Positions 50,401 to 56,604 of a stretch of 64,000 nucleotides of DNA are shown here, one piece after another. The position numbers were made by a program, and so were the translations under genes. A model generated the notes under the pieces. That model was not told where the DNA came from and did no database searches. It saw only the letters and a list, made by a program, of their open reading frames with translations. Source of the stretch: Watersipora subatra (Eukaryota; Bryozoa; Gymnolaemata; Cheilostomatida; Watersiporidae); contig NC_088710.1 of assembly GCF_963576615.1 (NCBI RefSeq), positions 4,630,001 to 4,694,000 on the forward strand, given 5' to 3'. The stretch's first letter is position 1, and each line of letters begins with the position of its first letter.

Positions 50401-53400
50401 ATGACTTTCAATTACAAAACAAACTAGGCAGTTGTCAGAAAGAGTCGCCTCTATGAATCTAATCAATTCGAGGCATAGAAATACATGTAGTCTCTACCTT
50501 AATATCCTTCACACACTGATACATAGAGTACATGATAGCCTGTAGTTCCTACCTCCATATCCTTCACACACTGGTACATAGAGTACATGATAGCCTGTAG
50601 TTCCTACCTCAATATCCTTCACACACGGACACATAAATTACATAATAGCCTGTGGTTCCCCTCAATACCCTTCACATACTAATACATAGAGTACATGATA
50701 GCCTGTAGTTCCTACCTCAATATCCTTCACACACTGATACATAGATTACATAATAGCCTGTGGTTCCTCTCGATACCCTTCACACTAATACATAGAATAC
50801 ATGATAGCCTGTAGTTCCTACCTCAATATCCTTCACACACACTGATACATAGATCACATAATAGCCTGTGGTTCCCTTCGATACCCTTCACACTAATACA
50901 TAGAATACATGATAGCCTGTAGTTCCTACCTCAATATCCTTCACACACACTGATACATAGATCACATAATAGCCTGTGGTTCCCCTCAATTATACCCTTC
51001 ATACATTAATACCTGAGTATATGATAGCCTGTGGTTCCTACCTCAATATCCTTCACACACTGATGCATTGCATACATAATAGGCCGATATCCAGTGCAGC
51101 GACAGATATTCCCATCAAATGTTCCTTCCAACTTTGCTGGCAGCTCTTTTGGTGCTTGCTGCATTTTCCTACATCATAAATAGCTTCCTGTAATTTTAGT
51201 TTACAATATGAAACACAATTACTTATAAAAGCACAAAGTGTCTACTTACCCGTACATAGACATGACCATCCCTGAGCTACAGTAGCCACACTGGGAGCCA
51301 TTATTATCTGCCAAGGATTTCTGAATCTCATGGTATCCCGTTTTCGCACTGCCCAGACCCTCTATGGTTGTCACCTTCCAGCCACTGCACATGTTTATCG
51401 GCACCAGACACTGCGGGCAGGCAACACATAATTGCTATTTCATCAATTGCTCCAAAATTGCTCCAAAATTTAGATATGACTGCAAAAACAACTTCTGATT
51501 GGATGATTTAGAATACATTTGAGACCTGAATGTACAACAGAGATCCCGGCTGTTGCTAATTACAGAATGCAAAAAGTATGTTACTCAAATGCTTCAAAGC
51601 TTCCATGACTAATTAGGCTATGTTCAACAATGTCTCTGCTGCTAGAAATCTTTGTTATACGAGAATGTTACGGACAGCTTATGGAGACTTTGCCCTTAAG
51701 AAAACAGCCTGTTATGGATGGCACAAAAGATTTAGAGAGGGAAGAACAAGTACTAAAGATGATGACCGCATGGGCAGACCGGCAACTTCAAGGACCACAA
51801 CTGCCACAGACCTTGTGAGGCAGCAGGTGATGGGAGATAGGCGATTGACTATACAGGAAATATCAGCAGAAAGTGGGCTTTCTTATGGTACATGTCATCT
51901 TATTCTCACTGAAGATTTAGGCATGAGAAGGATCTCTGCAAAGATGGTACCCAAACTGCTCACTGACGACCAAAAAGAAAAAAGAGTTAGCTGTTGTATC
52001 GAACTAAAAGATGCTTTAACACAAGATCCTGACTTTATTTCAAAAGTTGTGACTGGGGATGAAAGTTGGGTCTATGGATATGACCCAGAGACCAAATCAC
52101 AAAGTTCTCAATGGAAATCCTCTGGCTCACCCAGGCCTAAAAAAGCTAGAATGTCTCGCTCAAATGTAAAACCGCTACTGATAACATTTTTCGACATTAG
52201 AGGTGTGGTACACTCTGAATTTCTGCCACATGGTCAAACTGTGAATCAGCATGTGTACAAAGACATTCTGATAGGACTTACAGACAGTATCAGAAGGAAA
52301 CGTCGAGATTTGTGGCTCTCAGGTGACTGGTACCTACACCATGACAATGCTCCGGCTCACACCTCATTGATGGTACGTCAGTATTTGGCAAAAAATAAGG
52401 CGACTGTGCTTAACCATCCCCCTTATTCACCTGATTTAGCACCATGTGACTTCTACCTATTCCCCAAAATCAAATTAACAATGAAAGGTGAAAGATTTGA
52501 CGACATACCAACTATTCAAGAAAATGTGACGAGACAACTCCGAAGCCTCACGGAAAGTGATTTCCAGCATTGCATGGATCAGTGGAAACACGGATGGGAC
52601 AAGTGCATAGCAAGCTCAGGCGATTACTTTGAAGGGGACAGTTTAAATTAGGTAATTACGATTAACGGTTTTTGTGTACTGAGACAATTCCTGGAACTTT
52701 ACGATCGCCCCTCGTATTATACTGTTCATCCAGCATCAGAGTCGTCGTTTCTGTTTGTCTGTTCGTAAGAGTTCTGAGATGAACTCTTACGAACAGACTC
52801 TACTCTCACAAACAGTCTCAACTCTCTGTTCTCCTAGGAGTTGTGAGATGAACATCCATCATCTTACACAAGTACATAAGGTAATTCCATTTCTGAATAT
52901 TTACTTTATCATAAGTAAGTGACTGATCTCAAATTTGCCACTTTGAAAAAGTTCAGACAAAATTTATTTAAAACTTACAAAATAAAAACAATAAGTTGGA
53001 ATCTTTACTATGATAAGAGCAGTGTCCGTCTGTCCAAAGACACGCTAAGAGCGTTATGAAAAAAATTGGCTTCACACGGGAATCAAACCAGGGACTTCGG
53101 AGTCTAGGGTAAACCGTGCCACTACTAGACCACTCGGTCATCTTGCTGCACCATAGAATAATTATGCATATAGCTATTACACATGATGATCTCTCCCAGT
53201 GCACGGAATTGCTTGAGTAGTAGTATATAAAATGAAAGGATGATGTCTGCATATTTTATATTACACATTGTATTAAACAATACTAAATGACACTATTTTT
53301 AAAGATGCAAATGAACTACATGTAAAATAAATGGTAATTTTATTGCTAAAAAGTATGAAACACAGCTGTAGGAAGCAAGTAAGTCATCTAATAGTACATG

Positions 53401-54927
53401 GATGTGTACGCGATATGTAGGAAGTCTTAAAATCGAATGCATAGACAAAGGCCACACAGACAAGAGTTTAACATAAGATATCTTACAATGCAGAGATAGT
53501 TCAACCTATCACATGAGCAGCAATGACTGGAACAATGCTCTATATACAGGGACATACGGACAAACAGACAAACATTGAGATTTATATACATGTACACACT
53601 TACCGAGTTTACTGAGTGTGGAGTTTCCTGCCCATTTTGTACAGTCACAGTGCACGCTCCACAACCGCCCTCTCTACACATGAATTTAGTTCCTTTGAGG
53701 AGAGCATTATTCCGTATGAAATTGTTCAGGGAGTAGTCAGCAGGTAGCTGACTAGGGTCAACTGCAAAACAGAAAATATGATGTTCGAAGAACTAGAAAC
53801 TTGACAGCTCAGTTTAAAAATCTACCAGGAATGCTGTACATGCCCTTCAAGGATGCTTTGATGAATTCTCTGGTGAACTAAATAATTTTGGATGAAAGGT
53901 TATTTCAATCAACCACTACATACTCTCCATGCATAACAATGTATATAACAATGTATGTGATAGGACAACATGCTAATGACTTAACCATGTAATCACTCCA
54001 CTGTTCTCGCATATAAGTTTATTAATTCATGCAAATAAACAAGAAAAACTTAGAAAACAACTAGCTGAGCAGTCCTTTGTTTATGAAACGCTCTTCTTTT
54101 CAGAGTTATCTGCACATGGCTGCTTGTACCCCCTCCCAACCTTTTTTAGCTGTGTATTTGTTATAAAGCCCTAAAACTTAAATTTAAACCTACATTTAAT
54201 CTTGTTTAAGACTTAAGACAAGCACGAAAAAGGAACCTTTGTGAAAAATTTAGCAAGATCTAATGGCCTGCAACTAATCCATGTGAGAAAATATCATAGA
54301 AATCCGTAAACTTAGGCCGGTGATATCTAGCAAAATACATCTAACTTACCTCAAGCTATTTGCTGCACTGATTGCTATTTATGTAATTCCACCTTTCCTT
54401 TTACTAGTATAAATGTGTGACCACGCTTTTCCGCATATCTTGGTTCACTGATGATAAACATTAAAATATTACAATAAAGACAGCTGGTGTGAATAAGTGA
54501 GCCACCTGCCAACTTGTTTCATGGTTTCCTCATGCGTATTGACTGAAACACTGCATCACTGAATCCGTTAGTGTAAAAGATACTTTAGTTGTAGGCATAC
54601 TATCAGCAAGTCATACAGAACAACAACTCTCTGTAAAGACTACTTCTGCATATAATGAACTTTACTGCGTTTCCATCTACCTATCTTATGAATAAATGAT
54701 GACCTTTGACCCTAACATCTCATGTTTTCAGCTAAGCTTTAATAATAATATGTCAAATAAACATTATGCTCAATTTTTCACTCATGTACGTTAAACAAAT
54801 TACAAATGAGTACTGGCCTCGTCTGTTAGAAAAAGTCACATAAGGTAAATGTACAAGATCTACTGAAGCTAGTGATACCTGTATAAGAGCGTCCATTGAT
54901 AATGACAGAAAAGTTTGACGTCGCCAT
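26350..54927 (-). CDS. Aldehyde oxidase / xanthine dehydrogenase-like molybdenum hydroxylase, complete, 28 coding exons
   Basis: Exons (high to low): 54927-54879, 53761-53604, 51410-51250, 51168-51042, 49304-49170, 48313-48191, 47606-47460, 45952-45850, 45017-44869, 44528-44424, 44150-44084, 43992-43895, 43809-43505, 43288-43176, 42768-42616, 42309-42120, 40241-40058, 38337-38220, 37145-37065, 36638-36415, 34207-34043, 32892-32764, 30841-30717, 30163-29996, 29569-29446, 27546-27450, 26692-26585, 26417-26350. They join in phase to 3774 nt, 1257 residues, usual family length. Domain order: plant-type [2Fe-2S] (1-75), second [2Fe-2S] (about 105-150), FAD domain (about 190-480), molybdopterin domain (about 510-1257). 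Family members oxidise aldehydes, N-heterocycles or purines, passing electrons from Mo through Fe-S to FAD. Leu744, Thr821 and Pro855 stand where bovine xanthine dehydrogenase has Glu802, Arg880 and Phe914; Glu1203 matches catalytic Glu1261. I infer an aldehyde-oxidase-like substrate range. Splicing is predicted by eye; the exon 24 acceptor is least certain. Confidence 0.93.
26585..26692 (-). CDS. Oxidase gene, coding exon 27: catalytic Glu
   Basis: Begins [19 protein letters not shown], matching AVGEPPLFLAASIFFAIKD. Glu1203 is the catalytic base (bovine Glu1261); the preceding Gly is Ala here. The acceptor GTATATGTAG and first bases recur in the upstream 95-bp array. Confidence 0.92.
26681..27357. 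repeat. 95-bp array spanning the exon 27 acceptor
   Basis: Seven copies marked by GGAGATAGTTCCACAGGCTA at intervals of about 95 bp. The end of each unit, on the minus strand, repeats GTATATGTAGTYGTAGC. This is the splice acceptor plus the first bases of oxidase exon 27. Confidence 0.92.
27450..27546 (-). CDS. Oxidase gene, coding exon 26
   Basis: [20 protein letters not shown] and PLRSK match [23 protein letters not shown]...ASK of XDH. Acceptor TATAG after a T run, donor GTAAGT. Confidence 0.93.
28111..28484. mobile_element. Short MITE with GCTGGTTCACACTAT inverted ends
   Basis: GCTGGTTCACACTAT near 28112 is mirrored by ATAGTGTGAACCAGC near 28469-28483, with weaker similarity further in. 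TAA-like trinucleotides flank both ends, which would fit a 3-bp duplication of PIF/Harbinger or ISL2EU type. It directly abuts the foldback element at 28485. Confidence 0.68.
28485..29403. mobile_element. Foldback element with about 170-bp inverted repeats and TTAA ends
   Basis: TTAAAGGTTGAC at the left is mirrored by GTCAACCTTTAA at the right. The arms run to about 28657 and from about 29235, both ending near CCGCCGTAGAT. TTAA at both ends would fit a piggyBac-type target duplication, but the termini are not otherwise typical. An 84-codon hydrophobic ORF inside (28692-28946) has no support as a gene. In intron 25 of the oxidase gene. Confidence 0.72.
29446..29569 (-). CDS. Oxidase gene, coding exon 25
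   Basis: [20 protein letters not shown] followed by [12 protein letters not shown] matches [31 protein letters not shown], a signature of the molybdopterin domain C-terminal half. Ends in phase 0 at donor GTTTGT. Confidence 0.94.
29890..29996. repeat. 32-bp array starting at the exon 24 donor
   Basis: Three units of GTAACTGACTAGCGACAGCT + GACACATAGTAG. The copy nearest the exon forms the donor GTACCTATGTGTCAGC on the minus strand. Confidence 0.85.
29996..30163 (-). CDS. Oxidase gene, coding exon 24
   Basis: [20 protein letters not shown] followed by [10 protein letters not shown] matches [30 protein letters not shown] of XDH. The 5' end needs the second of two nearby AGs (CAGAG) to stay in phase, so the first few residues are less certain. 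Confidence 0.87.
30425..30540. repeat. Short tandem repeat in intron 23
   Basis: About two and a half copies of ACAAGTTACACTACTAAAAT + CACGAGTTACACTACTAAAGA. Not near a splice site. Confidence 0.85.
30717..30841 (-). CDS. Oxidase gene, coding exon 23
   Basis: [18 protein letters not shown] followed by TWMDVVAKC, matching AVYAACQTILKRLEPYKKK and SWEDWVTAAY of XDH. Ends two bases into a codon at donor GTAAGT. Confidence 0.92.
31661..32785. repeat. 49-bp array, about 23 copies, overlapping the exon 22 donor
   Basis: Unit begins CTCACCAGACAGTTCATATC and continues ACTGGAGACAGAGAAGAACC. On the minus strand it carries CCAGTGATATGAACTGTCTG then GTGAGTT. That is the last 20 or so bases of oxidase exon 22 and its donor, with two differences. 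The array fills about 1.1 kb of intron 22. Confidence 0.95.
32764..32892 (-). CDS. Oxidase gene, coding exon 22
   Basis: 43 codons, [20 protein letters not shown], then [13 protein letters not shown]. Matches QVASRALKIPTSKIYI and the TAAS.S.D substrate-channel segment of XDH. The last 20 or so exon bases and the donor GTGAGTT recur in about 23 tandem units downstream. Confidence 0.93.
34043..34207 (-). CDS. Oxidase gene, coding exon 21: molybdenum-site loop
   Basis: 55 codons, [20 protein letters not shown] to [13 protein letters not shown]. The last motif is the conserved HGG.EMGQG.(N/H)TK molybdopterin loop. Acceptor TGCAG, donor GTACGA. Confidence 0.95.
34250..34590. repeat. Tandem repeat in intron 20, unit about 90 bp
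   Basis: Nearly four almost identical copies of TTTTTCAGGTTCTACATAGC ... TTCATGAATTATAATAAAGA. The low divergence suggests recent expansion. About 45 bp from the exon 21 acceptor but not overlapping it. Confidence 0.93.
34640..35670. mobile_element. Helitron-like / tRNA-like repeats in intron 20
   Basis: A reversed end with GAATGTGCAGCGCTGCACCA near 34715, a 5'-type start TCTTTACTATACTA at 35105, a tRNA-like part around 35200-35275, and a forward end ACCCGTGCAACGCCATTCAT at about 35627-35650. Same family as the 20.7-25.1 kb cluster. Confidence 0.58.
35968..36413. repeat. 19-bp and 36-bp arrays next to the exon 20 donor
   Basis: About 16 variants of CTGCAGACATGCCAACTAC, then about 2.5 copies of a 36-bp unit carrying AGCAGACATGCCAACTAG. 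On the minus strand the unit reads GTAGTTGGCATGTCTGC; the functional donor reads GTAGTTCACTTGTCTGC. Confidence 0.9.
36415..36638 (-). CDS. Oxidase gene, coding exon 20
   Basis: Reads [20 protein letters not shown] followed by [12 protein letters not shown], matching the E..M..VA...G.....VR.KNLYKEGD helix pair of XDH. Ends ATFNS in phase 0. Its donor GTAGTTC resembles the unit of the adjoining 19-bp array. Confidence 0.94.
37065..37145 (-). CDS. Oxidase gene, coding exon 19, with repeated acceptor
   Basis: Reads [18 protein letters not shown] and ends SSVRAPG, matching CYKIPN...CKTNLPSNTAFRGFG of XDH. R-A-P-G replaces R-G-F-G, so the position of bovine Phe914 is Pro. Five tandem copies carry the same acceptor and first exon bases; the innermost is given as the start. 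Confidence 0.88.
37105..37385. repeat. 51-bp array of the exon 19 acceptor region, five copies
   Basis: Units of 51 bp at 37120, 37171, 37222, 37273 and 37324, differing by single bases. On the minus strand each holds ACTGTATATCTTCCAG then CTTACTATGTGCCCAACTGG: a complete acceptor and the first 24-27 bases of exon 19. Confidence 0.96.
37660..38065. repeat. CCAAT-bearing minisatellite, intron 18
   Basis: About 16 degenerate copies (22-27 bp) of GATCACAGTAGCCAATCAGA. The same unit forms a second array in intron 15. Confidence 0.88.
38220..38337 (-). CDS. Oxidase gene, coding exon 18
   Basis: Starts [20 protein letters not shown] and ends CFLWIDN. The bovine Arg880 position falls on Thr821, by alignment of WIDNAYYVPN with HMDNCYKIPN. 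The start was chosen by phase; the alternative downstream AG would give an immediate stop. Confidence 0.89.
40058..40241 (-). CDS. Oxidase gene, coding exon 17: molybdopterin-binding GGGFGGK
   Basis: [19 protein letters not shown] followed by [14 protein letters not shown]. The glycine loop contacts the cofactor. The residue after GGGFGGK is Leu744, where xanthine dehydrogenases have the substrate Glu (bovine 802) and vertebrate aldehyde oxidase has Val. Confidence 0.95.
40448..41195. repeat. 17-bp minisatellite, intron 16
   Basis: More than 40 copies of GCTAAGTGAGCGGAGAG, with GCGG/GTGG variants and several shortened 12-bp units (GCTAAGTGAGCG then GAG). Confidence 0.97.
41268..42100. repeat. 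25-28 bp minisatellite, intron 16
   Basis: About 31 copies of CAGCAATGATGATGCAGTGT + GCTTGTGG, with a 25-bp variant GCTGTGG. It ends within about 20 bases of the exon 16 donor. ORFs of up to 337 codons in all three minus frames arise from the repeat. Confidence 0.97.
42120..42309 (-). CDS. Oxidase gene, coding exon 16: molybdopterin domain
   Basis: Contains [14 protein letters not shown], which aligns with the GGQEHFYLETHC molybdenum-site loop and keeps the Gln of bovine Gln767. [11 protein letters not shown] follows. Donor GTGAGT. The next intron is mostly two minisatellites. Confidence 0.93.
42370..42580. repeat. CCAAT-bearing minisatellite, intron 15
   Basis: About eight copies of AGTAGCCAATCAGATGAAGT, the same unit as in intron 18. 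Looser relatives (GACCAATCA, AGCCAATC) continue to about 43160 in intron 14. Confidence 0.85.
42616..42768 (-). CDS. Oxidase gene, coding exon 15: hammerhead domain
   Basis: [19 protein letters not shown] followed by [11 protein letters not shown], matching the A..VKITYEELP....EDAI segment of XDH. Ends one base into a codon at donor GTAATG. Confidence 0.93.
43176..43288 (-). CDS. Oxidase gene, coding exon 14: hammerhead domain
   Basis: Contains [10 protein letters not shown] and [11 protein letters not shown], matching SADDVPGSN and CVGHIIGAVVA of XDH. Acceptor TACAG, donor GTGAGT. Confidence 0.94.
43505..43809 (-). CDS. Oxidase gene, coding exon 13: hammerhead domain start
   Basis: Longest exon, 305 nt. 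Contains [15 protein letters not shown] and ALKMPGVVT, hallmarks of the a/b hammerhead that opens the molybdopterin part (human XDH QASGEAVYCDDIP). Donor GTAAGC. Confidence 0.95.
43895..43992 (-). CDS. Oxidase gene, coding exon 12
   Basis: Reads CMTALDKVV and then [14 protein letters not shown], the FR..L..S.F.KF helix found before the molybdopterin domain of XDH. Acceptor TATAG, donor GTATTG, ends in phase 0. Confidence 0.9.
44084..44150 (-). CDS. Oxidase gene, coding exon 11
   Basis: 22 codons, [20 protein letters not shown]. This matches the variable helix that follows the GGVS segment in the family. Acceptor TTTAG, donor GTGAGA. Confidence 0.9.
44424..44528 (-). CDS. Oxidase gene, coding exon 10: CO-dehydrogenase flavoprotein C-terminal region
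   Basis: 35 codons, [13 protein letters not shown] to [11 protein letters not shown], matching the conserved GG(V/M)S region after the flavin domain. Its acceptor is tandemly duplicated just upstream (44528-44612). Confidence 0.92.
44528..44612. repeat. Tandem duplication of the exon 10 acceptor
   Basis: Two copies of about 44 bp. On the minus strand, CATGACCTTGTCTGTGTAGA + ATC is followed by CATGACCTTATCTATGTAGA + ATG. The second AG is the exon 10 acceptor. Confidence 0.88.
44869..45017 (-). CDS. Oxidase gene, coding exon 9: FAD domain
   Basis: Reads [13 protein letters not shown] and, further on, FIQSMVI and YKVMPRYR, in line with the C-terminal part of the XDH FAD domain. A Trp codon spans the junction with exon 8. 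Donor GTTGGT is weak but keeps phase 0. Confidence 0.86.
45850..45952 (-). CDS. Oxidase gene, coding exon 8: FAD-binding motif 2
   Basis: [20 protein letters not shown] corresponds to the SVGGNI.....SD flavin loop of XDH. The exon ends one base into a codon at donor GTAAGT. The hAT-type MITE lies in the intron before it. Confidence 0.92.
46126..47250. mobile_element. hAT-type MITE packed with CTAGTGCA motifs
   Basis: 1125 bp between two perfect copies of the 8-bp CCAAAAAC (46118-46125 and 47251-47258). The ends are an 18-bp perfect inverted repeat, CAGGCTTGGGGCCACTAG. An 8-bp target duplication and CAG...CTG ends are the hAT superfamily signature. There is no transposase. Both flanks of the interior are filled with variants of GTGCACTAGTGCAGTGCC, as in hAT subterminal binding repeats but far denser. 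Located in intron 7 of the oxidase gene. Confidence 0.88.
47460..47606 (-). CDS. Oxidase gene, coding exon 7: FAD domain
   Basis: 49 codons, starting [17 protein letters not shown] and ending HVANVQIRN. This matches the XDH segment before the second FAD motif. The donor GTATGT was chosen because it joins in phase to LGSWAGNLM in the next exon. Confidence 0.91.
48191..48313 (-). CDS. Oxidase gene, coding exon 6: FAD-binding motif 1
   Basis: 41 codons. [11 protein letters not shown] corresponds to the FAD-contacting LVVGNTEIGIE loop of XDH and is followed by [10 protein letters not shown]. Clean acceptor TTGCAG and donor GTAAGT. Confidence 0.93.
49170..49304 (-). CDS. Oxidase gene, coding exon 5: linker to FAD domain
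   Basis: 45 codons from [12 protein letters not shown] to [11 protein letters not shown]. The last part matches the helix before the FAD-binding motif (human XDH LKELLDLKAQ). The donor GTTGTT is weaker than its neighbours, but phase 0 fits on both sides. Confidence 0.86.
50490..51065. repeat. Array of exon 4 tail plus donor, about ten copies
   Basis: Units of about 55-58 bp. On the minus strand they carry CAGTGTGTGAAGGATATTGA + GGTAGGAACTACAGGC, the last 24 or so bases of exon 4 with its donor. About half of the copies keep AGGTAGG intact; others read AGGGGAAC or similar. Confidence 0.93.
51042..51168 (-). CDS. Oxidase gene, coding exon 4: second [2Fe-2S] cluster
   Basis: Contains [15 protein letters not shown], the CxC half of the second cluster. 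The exon tail (CVKDIE) and donor GTAGGAAC are repeated about ten times in the tandem array that follows in the intron. Confidence 0.94.
51250..51410 (-). CDS. Oxidase gene, coding exon 3: end of first cluster, start of second
   Basis: Begins with the fourth ligand (CLVPI), runs through [18 protein letters not shown] and ends in [16 protein letters not shown], the CxxC half of the second [2Fe-2S] site. Donor GTAAGT. The mariner copy lies in the intron before this exon. Confidence 0.95.
51605..52715 (+). mobile_element. Mariner element, right end present, left end not found
   Basis: The bases after the transposase end in GATCGCCCCTCGTA near 52702-52715, which resembles a mariner terminal repeat. 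The complementary TACGAGGGG start was searched by eye from 51420 to 51620 and not found. The copy is therefore probably 5'-truncated. Left boundary is approximate. Confidence 0.72.
51620..52651 (+). CDS. Mariner-family transposase, intact-looking ORF
   Basis: 343-residue uninterrupted ORF. Order: helix-turn-helix remnant (MLRTAYGD...WHKRFREG), second HTH ([18 protein letters not shown]), linker ([16 protein letters not shown]), then the catalytic core. The triad is visible: [21 protein letters not shown], and [13 protein letters not shown], with exactly 34 residues between the second and third Asp (D34D, mariner type). Such enzymes cut and paste at TA sites. The first 15 or so residues do not look like the usual start (QR..IKFC.KLGK is missing), so the N-terminal DNA-binding helix may be damaged by a deletion. 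It lies antisense in intron 2 of the oxidase gene. Activity cannot be judged from sequence. Confidence 0.93.
   Translation: MFNNVSAARNLCYTRMLRTAYGDFALKKTACYGWHKRFREGRTSTKDDDRMGRPATSRTTTATDLVRQQVMGDRRLTIQEISAESGLSYGTCHLILTEDLGMRRISAKMVPKLLTDDQKEKRVSCCIELKDALTQDPDFISKVVTGDESWVYGYDPETKSQSSQWKSSGSPRPKKARMSRSNVKPLLITFFDIRGVVHSEFLPHGQTVNQHVYKDILIGLTDSIRRKRRDLWLSGDWYLHHDNAPAHTSLMVRQYLAKNKATVLNHPPYSPDLAPCDFYLFPKIKLTMKGERFDDIPTIQENVTRQLRSLTESDFQHCMDQWKHGWDKCIASSGDYFEGDSLN
52757..52798. repeat. Perfect hairpin, 18-bp arms
   Basis: GTCTGTTCGTAAGAGTTC, loop TGAGAT, then the exact complement (52781-52798). Lies 40 bases beyond the mariner right end in intron 2. Confidence 0.92.
52996..53240. mobile_element. 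Helitron-like element with tRNA-like module
   Basis: Begins TCTTTACTATGATAAGAGCA + GTGTCCGTC, the 5'-type start also seen at 57505 and 35105. On the minus strand 53060-53150 has GATGACCGAGTGGTCTAG (A box-like) and TGGTTTGATTCC (B box), like a Leu/Ser tRNA head. The acceptor stem does not pair, so it is not a tRNA gene. No 3' end found. Confidence 0.6.
53604..53761 (-). CDS. Oxidase gene, coding exon 2: first [2Fe-2S] cluster
   Basis: Residues 17-69. Contains [13 protein letters not shown], which carries three of the four cysteine ligands of the plant-ferredoxin-type cluster. The fourth is the first codon of exon 3. Acceptor CAG, donor GTAAGT, 158 nt, ends in phase 0. Confidence 0.95.
54879..54927 (-). 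CDS. Oxidase gene, coding exon 1 (start codon)
   Basis: ATG at 54927-54925 begins [16 protein letters not shown]. This matches the family N-terminal strand before the [2Fe-2S] loop (human XDH has FFVNGRK). It ends one base into a codon before a GT donor. The paralogue at 63362 has a first exon of the same length and phase, which supports this start. Confidence 0.88.
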
Positions 54928-55734
54928 ACTGAAATGAACTATAGTCTGATCATCCGTGAACTTTCAGTCACCTTTCCCAAGCATTAACTGGTTTTCTAAA
55001 AATGAACAGTTTTTACAGCCTCAAAAGTAGTACGAGGTAAAGTTCATAAAACAGTAAGTATTTCTAAGAGATGATTTGTAGCATAATAAGTTACGATCCT
55101 ATGTTGACTTTGCAGAATAACCAATTGGTTACCAGTATAAAGGCAGTAACTAAAAACATACATAAACAGTGATAAAGTTACAGCAGCAACAACATATGAT
55201 TAATAAAGCGAATGCACTCATACTTGCATTGTTACTCTTACTGGATCAGACCAGAGGCTAGTATAAACCAACGAACCAAGTTTTTAGCTGTATCGTCACT
55301 CGAAATACTAAGGGATCAACTGGCATCTATGAACAGTAGGCAACTGTCTTATCTATCTACAAGGGTACCATCACTGGGCCTCTAGTGGCTGATAACCTGA
55401 GAGCACGTGAATTTAGAGATGATAGCTCAGAGGAGTTCAGTAGATACTGTGTTTGCATTATATTAGAGCATCGCTAATCTAATCCAACACAACTGATAGG
55501 AAAAATACTCAGCCAGAGCTATCTTTTACCCGTCATTTCAAGCTAGCAGAGGATAACAGCTTTCACTGTTTACTGTATTATGTCCCTTGTTCATATTGCT
55601 GCGTCCCAGTTTATGTATTTGAAATTAGACAAAAAATTGATTTTAGTACGACTAGTCGTGCTGACCAATGGAGCAAATGCGCATGGTTTCAACTAAACTT
55701 CCACAATGCTTAAATGAAGCAGTCCAATTCTATG

Positions 55735-56555
55735 CACTTCTATATATATATATTTCTGTAAGTCTGTTGTTTGTCGTCCTTCGGTATGTCCAACTATAGC
55801 TATTATTAGAGCAGCTGTAGCTGGACAATGCTGACGCAATGTCATGGAGTACCGGCATTAGAAGCCTAGTGCTTATTAGCAAGCTTCCTGGAATTTTCCA
55901 TTGGCCATGTGCCAGGCTAATAGCAAGTTGCAAGCAACTTTCATTGCTTCTGATTGTTTATAAGTTGATTTTAATACCACTTTCCATTGGCAATGTGCCA
56001 GGCTAATAGCAAGTGGCAGGCAACTCTCATCGCTTCTCATTGTTTAAAAGCTGATTTTTAATACCCGGGCAACGCTGAGTAGTACAGCTAGTATGTATAT
56101 AAATCAAAGGGTTTGTTGTATGTCCAGTTAGAACAATAAAACACGCACAAAAAAACACGCTTCGCACTAGAATTAAACTTGGAAACACCAGTTTTGCAGA
56201 CAAACACGCTAACCATAATGACATGCGGCCACCTTGCCATAGACTATAGAATAATTGTGGACATACTTATTACACCTGCCAATCTTTATTGGTGTCTGGT
56301 TAACATACACACGCTTAATGCTTCATTTAGCATGCTTGAACTACTAAAAGAAAAACATGTGCCCAAACTTTCTCAAAATGATATAAATATACGTATATAT
56401 AAAATAAAATCAATTAAACTTATAAGCACATACAAAAATAAACTAGCACTTTCATTTAAAAGAATGGTAACTGTTGCATATGTCGAGTGAAAATAAATTT
56501 TCTGTACAAAAACCTTGTTTATTCCCCGTGCAACGCCGAGCATTCAACTAGTCAT
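55735..56555. mobile_element. Two adjoining Helitron-like elements
   Basis: The first ends ACCCGGGCAACGCTGAGTAG ... CAGCTAGT near 56092. The second runs from about 56094 to CCCGTGCAACGCCGAGCATT + CAACTAGT near 56553. The second contains a reversed tRNA-like module (about 56170-56255) matching those at 21.1 and 22.3 kb. Confidence 0.62.
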
Positions 56556-56604
56556 TTGAAGACAAAACACCATGAAAATACTCAATACTAAGATGCAAAA
56601 GTAG

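Noticed and set aside
53060..53150. tRNA gene (Leu or Ser type) on the minus strand
   Set aside because: A- and B-box words are present, but the acceptor stem does not pair and the segment lies inside a repeat with relatives elsewhere; it is a tRNA-derived repeat module.
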